DNA of 11,874 nucleotides from SAR324 cluster bacterium. GTDB taxonomy: Bacteria; Bdellovibrionota; UBA2361; JAAZON01. A program made the translations under genes and the position numbers. This document shows, piece by piece, positions 5,838-11,874 of the stretch. The DNA lies in assembly GCA_012797725.1 (NCBI GenBank), contig JAAZON010000188.1, positions 1 through 11,874 on the forward strand. The letters run 5' to 3'. Below the pieces are notes generated by a model, which ran no database searches, had not been told where the DNA came from, and saw only the letters and a program-made list of their open reading frames with translations. Every line of letters begins with the position of its first letter. Within the stretch, counting starts at the first letter, position 1.

Positions 5838-8800
5838 TCAATATGAATAGCTTTTTGAAGGCAATGAAATCTCTCTTTTTTGTATGAGTAAATCGTCTAA
5901 ACTTTGAATCTTTTGGGCGTTAATATAGGAAATATTTCCAATTTTTTCCAGGAAGCCGTGAACAAGTAAAGCGCTTCCATTTACAATTAAATTAGTATAC
6001 TCCTCGAAGATTTTTGGTCTAATAATAATATTAAAAGTGCCCGTTTCATCTTCAAGTGTAAGAAACACAATGCCTTTTGCACTTCCGGGGCGTTGTCGAA
6101 CTATAACAAGTCCTCCGGCGCTTACATGAATGAGTCCTTTACCTTTCTTAATGGTTCTTAGCTGAGAAGCCGATAGGGCTTTATTCAATTTTAATTCGTC
6201 CCTTATAAAAGCTATTGGGTGCGCTTTAAGTGAGAGACCTGTTGTTTTATAGTCCTGAAACATTTCTTCCTGAAGGGAAATACTCGCAAGTTCTATAGGC
6301 TCTCTCTTTGCCTTTTCAAATGGATCAAGTGGGAGGATTTTCTCAGGCAAAGAAGAAATTTCCCAAAGCGCTTCTCTTCTTGATAACCCTAAAGAGCTAA
6401 AGGCATCGGCCCTTGCCAGATTAAGCAGAGTGGATTTACGAAGAGTTAATCCATTTTCATATGCTTTAAACCAAAGTTCCCGTATAGAGCTAAGCTTGCC
6501 AGTTGCTTTTACAAGATTTGAAATAATGCAGGCTTGTTCTTTATTTATGCCTTTTATCATGCGCATTCCAAGACGAAGAGCATTCTTGACTCTAATATAA
6601 TAGGGCTCTTCAACTAAGCGAACAGGTATTTCAATTGTACAGTCCCATTCACTTGAATTGATATCTATAGGCAGAACGCTAAATCCATGAGCCTTAAGAT
6701 CTTGAATAATCTGTGACGGGGCATAAAAACCCATGGGTTGGCTGTTTAAAAGAGCGGCAGCAAATGCAACGGGATAGTGACATTTTATCCAGGCTGAGGC
6801 GTATACCAGAAGGGCAAAAGAGGCGGCATGTGACTCGGGAAATCCATATTCACTAAAACCTTTAATTTGATCTACGCAAGTTTCAGCAAACTCTTTTGTG
6901 TATCCCTTTTCTTTCATGCCTTTAACAATTCGCTCCTTAAAAGAGGCAATTAGGGTTTTGTTTTTTTTCCAAGCAGCCATCGCGCGTCTAAGCTGTTCTG
7001 CTTCTCCAGGGCTAAAATCAGCAAGTACAATGGCAAGGCGCATCGCTTGTTCTTGAAATAAGGGAACGCCCAAGGTTTTTCCTAAGATAGCTTTAACTTC
7101 CTCATCTGGGAAAATCACTTTTTCCAAACCAGATTTTCGCCTTAAAAAAGGATGAACCATATTTCCATGAATTGGGCCTGGTCTGACGATAGCTACTTCA
7201 ATAACAAGATCATAAAAGCAACGAGGCTTTAAGCGAGGCAGCATTGACATTTGAGCGCGAGATTCAATTTGGAAAACACCAACAGTATCTGACTCGCAGA
7301 TCATGTCGTACACATCTGGATCTTCAGGGGGAATTGTATGCAAAGCAAGCAAGGCTCTACTCTCTGTCCTATGCTGCTCATTGATATATGAGAGGGCTTT
7401 TTTTATGCAAGAGAGCATCCCAAGAGCAAGGATATCGATTTTTAACATTCCAAGTGCCTCAATATCATCCTTATCCCATTCTATAATTGTGCGATCGGGC
7501 ATACTCGCGTTTAGAATTGGAACGCTTTCAGAGAGAGGCCGAAGGGAGATAATAAAGCCTCCTACGTGTTGGGATAGGTGTCTTGGAAAACCAAGAAGTT
7601 GCTTAGCAAAAAGCAGAGTGTTTTTAATGCTAAGAGCTTCGGTCTCAAGCCCAAGTTCTTTTAAAAACTCCTCCGGCACCTCATAGGATGTCCATCTGTG
7701 AATGCTTTTAGCGATTTTGTCGACTATCTCAATAGAAAGCCCAAGGGCTTTTCCTACATCGCGGACGGCGCTTCGGTGTTTATAGCTTACAACCTCAGCT
7801 GTAAGGCCGGCACGCTCGCGACCATATTTAGAATAAATATATTGGATAACTTCTTCTCTGCGCTCGTGTTCAAAGTCAATATCAATGTCGGGAGGCTCGT
7901 CTCTTTCTTTACTTACAAAACTGGCAAAGAGCAGATCGATCTTTTCAGGATCAACCGAAGTAATGCCAAGACAGAAGCAAACTGCCGAGTTCGCAGCAGC
8001 GCCACGGCCCTGGCAGAGAATATCGCGGGAACGTGCGAAACGAACAATGTCATAGCAGGTTAGAAAATACTTCTCATAATTTAGTTCTTTAATAAGTTTA
8101 AATTCTTGTTGAAGAAGACTTTTAGTTTTAGCTGATATTCCATTTGGGTAAAGCTTCTTTGCGCCCTTCCATGTGAGTTCCTTGAGATACGCAAATGGAG
8201 TTTTGTTGTTTGGACAAATTTCATCTGGGTACTCATATTTTAATTCATCAAGAGAGAAACCTCTCGTCATTTCTTCTATATCAAGAACTCTGTTTAAAGC
8301 TTTTGGCTCATCTTTATATATACGAGCAATTTCAGAGGTGGACTTTAAATGACGATTGGAGTTTTTTAAGAGACGAAAGCCTGCGCTTTGAATTGTGCAA
8401 TGATTCCGAATACAGCAAAGCACATCTTGAAGAGCTTTGCGCTCAGATGTGTGGTAGTAAATGTCGTTTACTACTACAAGTGGGATTTTAAAGGCGGCAG
8501 AAGATTCTTTAATTTGCTTTAGTACAGCTTGGTTTTTTTTGTCATAGTTTTTTGTAAAGGCAAGAGATAAGTATTCATTTGACAAAGAGTCTAGGAACAA
8601 TTTACAAGCCTTGTCAAAGAACTTTTGTGTGCTTTCAACATTTAAGGTTGTTAAATTGGATTCTTCAATGGAAAATTCAGGCGCGAGCAGATGCCTTTCA
8701 TCTTGCAGTATGTCAATTGATGGCGGGATTAAGATACAGGCAAGATCTTTCTGATTTTGAAGAAAATCTTCGATGAATAAGTAGCATTCACCCTTAGCAG

Positions 8801-9323
8801 CCCTTCTTTTTCCAATGCTAAGAATACGACAAAGGCTCGCGTAAGCTTCGCGGCTTGTTGGGTACACAAGTACAGAGATCATGGGAGGGGGCTGTCTCAA
8901 AAGTCTCCCAAACGCAGATCCGGATACAACATGTCGGGCACGAGCCGACGCAGTGTCCCACATCTTGTGGTCTTTACTAGAGGATCGGGATTTTTGAGAT
9001 GGCCCCGATTCCCCCGTTTCGCTTTCAAAAAGTGTCAACCTTGCGCCAACAATAAAACGAAGACCGGAGCCCTTCGCTGCTACATGCGCGCGCACAATGC
9101 CAGCGAGTGTGTTAAGATCCGTTAAAGCAATTGCCCTATAGCCAAAACGCTCCGCCTCAAAAACTAACTCTTCGGGATGACTTCCGCCTCGAAGAAATGA
9201 AAAGTTGCTAGTGACCTGAAGTTCTGCCCAAGGGTAGGTAGGCGCCACATTGGGAGCCTTGGATCTCAATGGACGGATTTTCGAATAAGTTTTTTCTGGC
9301 ATACTTTCATATCCACATTCCAT
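5838..9323 (-). CDS. dnaE2: Error-prone DNA polymerase III alpha-like subunit (DnaE2/ImuC)
   Basis: C-family polymerase of the ImuA-ImuB-DnaE2 translesion mutasome. It has 1161 residues against about 1050-1100 usual; most of the excess is an insert at about 105-147. The PHP domain opens with LQVTSNFSFLRGGSHPEEL (36-54); the metal-binding HxH of proofreading PHP domains is not there, as is usual for DnaE2. The polymerase core has GRGAAANSAVCF (439-450), catalytic Asp481 and Asp483 in PDIDIDFEHERRE, and Asp630 in KIDILALGML. RHLSQHVGGF (581-590) and AIVRPGPIHGNMVHP (711-725) are DnaE2-typical. Helix-hairpin-helix follows at about 905-985 and an OB fold at about 1065-1140. ATG 9323 overlaps imuB by 17 nt; ATG 9302, 4 nt after the imuB stop, is an alternative. 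Neither has a strong ribosome site. Stop is TGA, followed by the hairpin at 5791-5826. Confidence 0.95.
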   Translation of the reverse strand: MECGYESMPEKTYSKIRPLRSKAPNVAPTYPWAELQVTSNFSFLRGGSHPEELVFEAERFGYRAIALTDLNTLAGIVRAHVAAKGSGLRFIVGARLTLFESETGESGPSQKSRSSSKDHKMWDTASARARHVVSGSAFGRLLRQPPPMISVLVYPTSREAYASLCRILSIGKRRAAKGECYLFIEDFLQNQKDLACILIPPSIDILQDERHLLAPEFSIEESNLTTLNVESTQKFFDKACKLFLDSLSNEYLSLAFTKNYDKKNQAVLKQIKESSAAFKIPLVVVNDIYYHTSERKALQDVLCCIRNHCTIQSAGFRLLKNSNRHLKSTSEIARIYKDEPKALNRVLDIEEMTRGFSLDELKYEYPDEICPNNKTPFAYLKELTWKGAKKLYPNGISAKTKSLLQQEFKLIKELNYEKYFLTCYDIVRFARSRDILCQGRGAAANSAVCFCLGITSVDPEKIDLLFASFVSKERDEPPDIDIDFEHERREEVIQYIYSKYGRERAGLTAEVVSYKHRSAVRDVGKALGLSIEIVDKIAKSIHRWTSYEVPEEFLKELGLETEALSIKNTLLFAKQLLGFPRHLSQHVGGFIISLRPLSESVPILNASMPDRTIIEWDKDDIEALGMLKIDILALGMLSCIKKALSYINEQHRTESRALLALHTIPPEDPDVYDMICESDTVGVFQIESRAQMSMLPRLKPRCFYDLVIEVAIVRPGPIHGNMVHPFLRRKSGLEKVIFPDEEVKAILGKTLGVPLFQEQAMRLAIVLADFSPGEAEQLRRAMAAWKKNKTLIASFKERIVKGMKEKGYTKEFAETCVDQIKGFSEYGFPESHAASFALLVYASAWIKCHYPVAFAAALLNSQPMGFYAPSQIIQDLKAHGFSVLPIDINSSEWDCTIEIPVRLVEEPYYIRVKNALRLGMRMIKGINKEQACIISNLVKATGKLSSIRELWFKAYENGLTLRKSTLLNLARADAFSSLGLSRREALWEISSLPEKILPLDPFEKAKREPIELASISLQEEMFQDYKTTGLSLKAHPIAFIRDELKLNKALSASQLRTIKKGKGLIHVSAGGLVIVRQRPGSAKGIVFLTLEDETGTFNIIIRPKIFEEYTNLIVNGSALLVHGFLEKIGNISYINAQKIQSLDDLLIQKREISLPSKSYSY
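8887..9007. mobile_element. MITE-like segment with imperfect terminal inverted repeats, inside dnaE2
   Basis: GGGGGCTGTCTCAAAAGTC at 8887-8905 and the reverse complement of 8989-9007 (CGGGGCCATCTCAAAAATC) match at 15 of 19 positions. TGTCTCAAAA-type ends are familiar from several IS families. The 121-bp segment coincides with the dnaE2 residues (about 106-146) that have no place in the family pattern between GARLTLF and VLVYPTSREAYASL. Its translation is S, R, K and P rich (SRSSSKDHK, RLLRQPPP), unlike its surroundings, and no stop interrupts the gene. No transposase is encoded. No clean target duplication is visible. Confidence 0.5.
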
Positions 9324-10890
9324 GCATAAACCATTGCTGTGAAGTCTTTAACCTAAAGACCCAAAACCATCTTCCTTTTTCATCTTGTACTTTAAAGTAG
9401 TCTCTTTCCTCTAGTTGGTTATCTGCGTAAGTGTTCCACCACTCTGCAGAGATCCTCTCAGGACCAAAGCCTTGCGAGAGTTTGTAAGCTTGCCCTCTCC
9501 ACTGCATGCGGGAGGGAGGGTGATCTGGAAGAAGAGAAAGGACTTGCAAAAGCTCGGGGCGTGGTAGAAGAAGAGGGGGCCTATCAAAATGAGGATAGGA
9601 GGACACGATTTCGTCATTTTTTGTCTGTTGATTCAAGGGCTCTAGGACACAGGCTCTCTCAGGAATATAAGATTGGTGTAATACGGCTCTTTGTATATTT
9701 TTGCTGCCTACACGAGCATTCATTGTATCAAGAAACTCAGCAGCATGCCGAGCGCTTAAAATCTCGTTTTCATCTCCACTAAAGTTAGCCTGAACATTTC
9801 TGATAGCTTCAATGTTAAGAGCAACGAGGCAAATTGCTGAGATATTTCCCCAGATCCGCATGGAGTCAATGAGAGCCTCTATTATAGAAATAATATGAGA
9901 GATATTTTCTGAGGCGCTGTGTAAAGAAGCCTCACGAGTTTCATAAATTTTACTCTCATTTATTCTATTGATTTCAATAATAAGACGGAAAAGCCCTGCT
10001 CGCTTTCCTTGTTCGTAGAGTTTTAAAATTAGCTGTTCACAAAGAATATATACTGCACGTTTGACTTGTTCTTTATCACTAAGATAAGTCTCAAATACTT
10101 TCTTAACAGCTAATGATTTTCTAGAGACTGCTATGTGAAAAGGCTCCTCCATATATCCATAAGCCTGATCTAATCGTTTTAGGAGCTGCATTCCAAAACG
10201 AATTCCAAGAGATTTACGAGGGAGTTTCTCTATATCTTGAATTTGATATATTCCAAGGGAGTTAAGAATTTCGCATGTCGCACTTTCAAGTCTTAGAGAT
10301 TGTATTGGAAGTTTTGCAAGTGTGGTTTTTAGTGAAGTTCTTTGGGTAACTGTAATATCATTACTTCCCCATCGGGAAAGCGCCCATGCTGCTCCTATGC
10401 TTGGAGCAATGGCAATTCTTGCTTGAATGCCGCTGGAGTCTAACTTTTGGAGAATCTTTTCAGCAAAAGTTACTTTATTTGGATAAAGTTTTTGCGTGCC
10501 AGTAATATCAAAGACTAAGCCCCAAAAATGAGCCGGAAGCTTTTGAAGGGTTTTGTCTATATAAGCCTTCCAGCATTCCTGTTCGATTCCAGACATAGGA
10601 CTATAGCGAAATCCCTGGAGGGCAAGTTGATAAAGAGCTTTGAAATCTCGTTCAGGACTAAAGCTAAGAATGAGTGAGTTTGGACTTATTGCGCGTGCAA
10701 GCGCAATAGACATCCCTTCACGCACTCCCTGGGCAGCAGCGTGATTACAGCAGCGTTTGACCACTGCTTGTTGCTTTTCTTCAGCGCTTAGCAGTACGCA
10801 GGTGTGCGTGTTCCCATGATTCTTCAACCTCCGTTGTGTGAGATGAATCGACCACATCGGAAGGTATGCTAAGAGATACTCCTTTTCCAT
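9307..10890 (-). CDS. imuB: ImuB, inactive Y-family polymerase-like mutasome protein
   Basis: Scaffold of the mutasome that in characterised bacteria links DnaE2 to the beta clamp. It has 527 residues from ATG 10890; a TTG 15 nt upstream is possible but has no ribosome site. The N-terminus reads LLAYLPMWSIHL where active Y-family enzymes have a catalytic Asp, and the second site reads LVFDITGTQKLYP (about 125-137) instead of SIDEAYLD, so it is predicted catalytically dead, as expected for ImuB. NHAAAQGVREGMSIALARA (49-67), DRPPLLLPRPELLQVL (436-451) and the C-terminal RDYFKVQDEKGRWFWVFR are ImuB hallmarks. At the usual clamp-motif position I see only VQANF, a weak match to QxxLF. It overlaps imuA by 110 nt and dnaE2 by 17 nt. 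Stop is TGA right after WFMHGMWI. Confidence 0.93.
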   Translation of the reverse strand: MEKEYLLAYLPMWSIHLTQRRLKNHGNTHTCVLLSAEEKQQAVVKRCCNHAAAQGVREGMSIALARAISPNSLILSFSPERDFKALYQLALQGFRYSPMSGIEQECWKAYIDKTLQKLPAHFWGLVFDITGTQKLYPNKVTFAEKILQKLDSSGIQARIAIAPSIGAAWALSRWGSNDITVTQRTSLKTTLAKLPIQSLRLESATCEILNSLGIYQIQDIEKLPRKSLGIRFGMQLLKRLDQAYGYMEEPFHIAVSRKSLAVKKVFETYLSDKEQVKRAVYILCEQLILKLYEQGKRAGLFRLIIEINRINESKIYETREASLHSASENISHIISIIEALIDSMRIWGNISAICLVALNIEAIRNVQANFSGDENEILSARHAAEFLDTMNARVGSKNIQRAVLHQSYIPERACVLEPLNQQTKNDEIVSSYPHFDRPPLLLPRPELLQVLSLLPDHPPSRMQWRGQAYKLSQGFGPERISAEWWNTYADNQLEERDYFKVQDEKGRWFWVFRLKTSQQWFMHGMWI

Positions 10891-11566
10891 CTTCGACAAA
10901 TTCAATTAGTAATGGGGCTAAATTAGGAAATCCTCCCTTTTGCTTTAAGAGTGAGAGTTCAAATCTTGGATAAGGCGAAGCAGAAGGGCTAGGCACTATC
11001 TGCCAGCGGCTAAGGGCAGAGCTTGGTGCATGGGAGAATTTTTTATCAATAACAAAAAGTCCAAGCGCATTAGTGCTTTTAGCCGCCTGCGAAAGGCGAC
11101 GGCTAATAGAGAAGGAAATCTTATAGAGATGTGCAACTACTATCAAGACAGCAGGGCAACGTAGGGCTGTTTCAATAGACCATAATATTTTTTCGTCATT
11201 GTGTAGATCTATAAAAAGAGCATGTTTTAAAAAGTACTTAAATTCTTCATGGTTAACTAAACTTCTTAAAAATAAAGGGCTAGGCCAGCAGTCTTTACCA
11301 ATCCATATAATATACTTAGCCTCTTTTTTAGGGCTTTCTTTAATAGCACGTGCTGTAATAGCAGATAGGAGGCAAAGTGGGGTGTTGGTATCTTCACAGC
11401 AGAATTCATGAAGTGCTCCTAAGGCCAAGCCTCCATGAACAAGAGAATTATCAATTTGAGGAAGACCAAAACTAATGGCTTTTAAAGAAGAGTCTTTAGT
11501 TCTAGTCTCTTCAGACCAAAGCTTCCCATGCTCGATAAGTTCCTCAAGGCTTTTAGGTCTTTTCAT
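10781..11566 (-). CDS. imuA: ImuA, RecA-fold mutasome accessory protein
   Basis: First gene of the cassette, 261 residues, related to RecA/SulA-like ATPase folds. It starts with ATG 11566; no clear ribosome site precedes it and the predicted leader is only about 24 nt. ISFGLPQIDNSLVHGGLALGALHEF (31-55) matches the ImuA opening GLPxLDxxLxGGGLxxGxxHEx. A canonical Walker A GKT is absent after it, as in other ImuA proteins. YIIWIGKD (85-92), a LIVVAHL strand near 140 and SRWQIVPSPS with FELSLLKQKGG (186-212) complete the family pattern. The last 37 or so residues are acidic, Ser-rich and encoded in DNA shared with the imuB start, so this tail may be lineage-specific. The protein helps DnaE2 and ImuB work at lesions. 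Confidence 0.85.
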   Translation of the reverse strand: MKRPKSLEELIEHGKLWSEETRTKDSSLKAISFGLPQIDNSLVHGGLALGALHEFCCEDTNTPLCLLSAITARAIKESPKKEAKYIIWIGKDCWPSPLFLRSLVNHEEFKYFLKHALFIDLHNDEKILWSIETALRCPAVLIVVAHLYKISFSISRRLSQAAKSTNALGLFVIDKKFSHAPSSALSRWQIVPSPSASPYPRFELSLLKQKGGFPNLAPLLIEFVEDGKGVSLSIPSDVVDSSHTTEVEESWEHAHLRTAKR

Positions 11567-11571
11567 GTTTA

Positions 11572-11605
11572 TTCTATATTATTTGGATATAGAAATATTA
11601 TAGAA
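11572..11605. promoter_or_regulatory. Palindromic operator-like site at the imuA promoter
   Basis: TTCTATAT (11572-11579) and ATATAGAA (11587-11594) form a perfect 8-bp inverted repeat with a 7-nt spacer. A third half-site TATAGAA (11599-11605) follows in direct orientation, 11 bp from the second. The palindrome covers the predicted transcript start, and the third half-site overlaps the -10 box. This is the position expected for a repressor such as LexA. The sequence fits none of the SOS boxes I know (CTGT-N8-ACAG, GTTC-N7-GTTC, GAAC-N4-GTTC). AT-richness raises the chance of coincidence. Confidence 0.45.
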
Positions 11606-11626
11606 TGTATTTTAGGGAAGAGTCAA
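11597..11626 (-). promoter_or_regulatory. Near-consensus sigma-70-type promoter of imuA-imuB-dnaE2
   Basis: On the minus strand, -35 TTGACT (11626-11621, 5 of 6) and -10 TATAAT (11602-11597, 6 of 6) are 18 nt apart. Transcription should start near 11590, about 24 nt before the imuA ATG. Such a strong promoter on a mutagenesis operon implies tight repression. Confidence 0.65.
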
Positions 11627-11684
11627 CTTAGAGTTAAGAAGAAAATTTCGCCTGTTGATAAATGAGCAGACCAGTTAACCAGCT

Positions 11685-11816
11685 TTATTTACATCCTTTT
11701 TTGCTAGAACAAGCATTCCTTTTCAAAGCTTTTCCACAACTTTCGCACAAGGCAAAATAATTTAGTTCTTCTCCTCAAGGAAGGGTGTCACTATCAGAAT
11801 CAGGCTTATCTGTCAA
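11685..11816 (-). pseudogene. Small Cys-rich (zinc-ribbon-like) ORF broken by an in-frame TGA
   Basis: On the minus strand, a frame from TTG 11816 reads MTDKPDSDSDTLP, meets TGA at 11777-11775, then continues for 29 codons to TAA at 11687-11685. The second part contains ALCESCGKALKRNACSSKKGCK, with Cys spacing C-x2-C-x9-C-x5-C, suggesting a small metal-binding knuckle. An acidic Ser/Asp N-terminus joined to a Cys/Lys-rich C-terminus would make a plausible protein of about 43 residues, but the stop lies between them. No good ribosome site precedes the TTG. It points toward imuA, about 118 nt upstream of that ATG. It could be a remnant or chance. Confidence 0.25.
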
Positions 11817-11850
11817 AACTTAAGTCATATTCGTTAAGAGTGAGCAAGAA

Positions 11851-11874
11851 ATGAAAAAAATAATCTTTGAGATA
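11851..11874 (+). CDS. Possible start of a plus-strand gene running off the window
   Basis: ATG at 11851 opens MKKIIFEI, a typical bacterial N-terminus (charged then hydrophobic), and the frame is open to the edge. AAGAG at 11835-11839 is a distant, weak ribosome site. Only eight codons are visible, so nothing can be said about function; it may be chance. Confidence 0.2.

Noticed and set aside
7303..9125. Several plus-strand ORFs of 64-127 codons opposite dnaE2
   Set aside because: All lie antisense to strongly conserved dnaE2 sequence and show no family motifs.

Overview
The window reads as chromosomal DNA of a Gram-negative-type bacterium of moderate to low GC. It carries a cytochrome bd quinol oxidase and an imuA-imuB-dnaE2 mutagenesis cassette. 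I cannot name the lineage from sequence alone. TGA is a normal stop here: it ends the nucleotidyltransferase gene, the YbaK-family gene, imuA, imuB and dnaE2.

Layout. (1) 1-1569, plus strand: the 3' part of cydA and complete cydB, encoding the two main subunits of a bd-type terminal oxidase. (2) 1570-2077: non-coding DNA made of degenerate TTCTG-type heptamers and three diverged copies of an element of about 40 bp, two direct and one inverted. (3) 2078-2981: a decayed region with a minus-strand gene split by one in-frame TGA, and a weak trace of a second nucleotidyltransferase. (4) 2982-3826, plus strand: a tight GTGA-overlapping pair, a DUF6036-like nucleotidyltransferase and a 100-residue partner, which looks like an accessory toxin-antitoxin or defence-type module. 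(5) 3826-4024: a collapsed IS30-family transposase remnant. (6) 4142-4621, minus strand: a YbaK/ProX-like tRNA-editing deacylase. (7) 4622-5665: a long non-coding stretch with a 16-codon ORF, then an orphan plus-strand gene with a recognisable promoter. (8) 5791-5826: a strong hairpin between convergent genes. (9) 11566-5838, minus strand: the imuA, imuB, dnaE2 operon, with a near-consensus promoter and a palindromic operator-like site upstream. (10) 11567-11874: the imuA control region, a small Cys-rich ORF interrupted by TGA, and the possible start of a plus-strand gene running off the end.

How the genes work together. CydAB reduces oxygen with quinol electrons. ImuA, ImuB (a catalytically dead Y-family-like protein) and DnaE2 form the translesion mutasome, and their order and overlaps predict one transcript. 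The most striking structural observation is inside dnaE2. A segment of about 121 bp bounded by imperfect inverted repeats of IS-end type (GGGGCTGTCTCAAAA-like) lies exactly where the protein has about 43 extra residues in its PHP domain. This looks like a MITE-like insertion kept in frame. Other points of interest are the long imuA/imuB overlap, the imuA palindrome that matches no SOS box I know, the nucleotidyltransferase pair, and two coding-like frames each broken by a single TGA.
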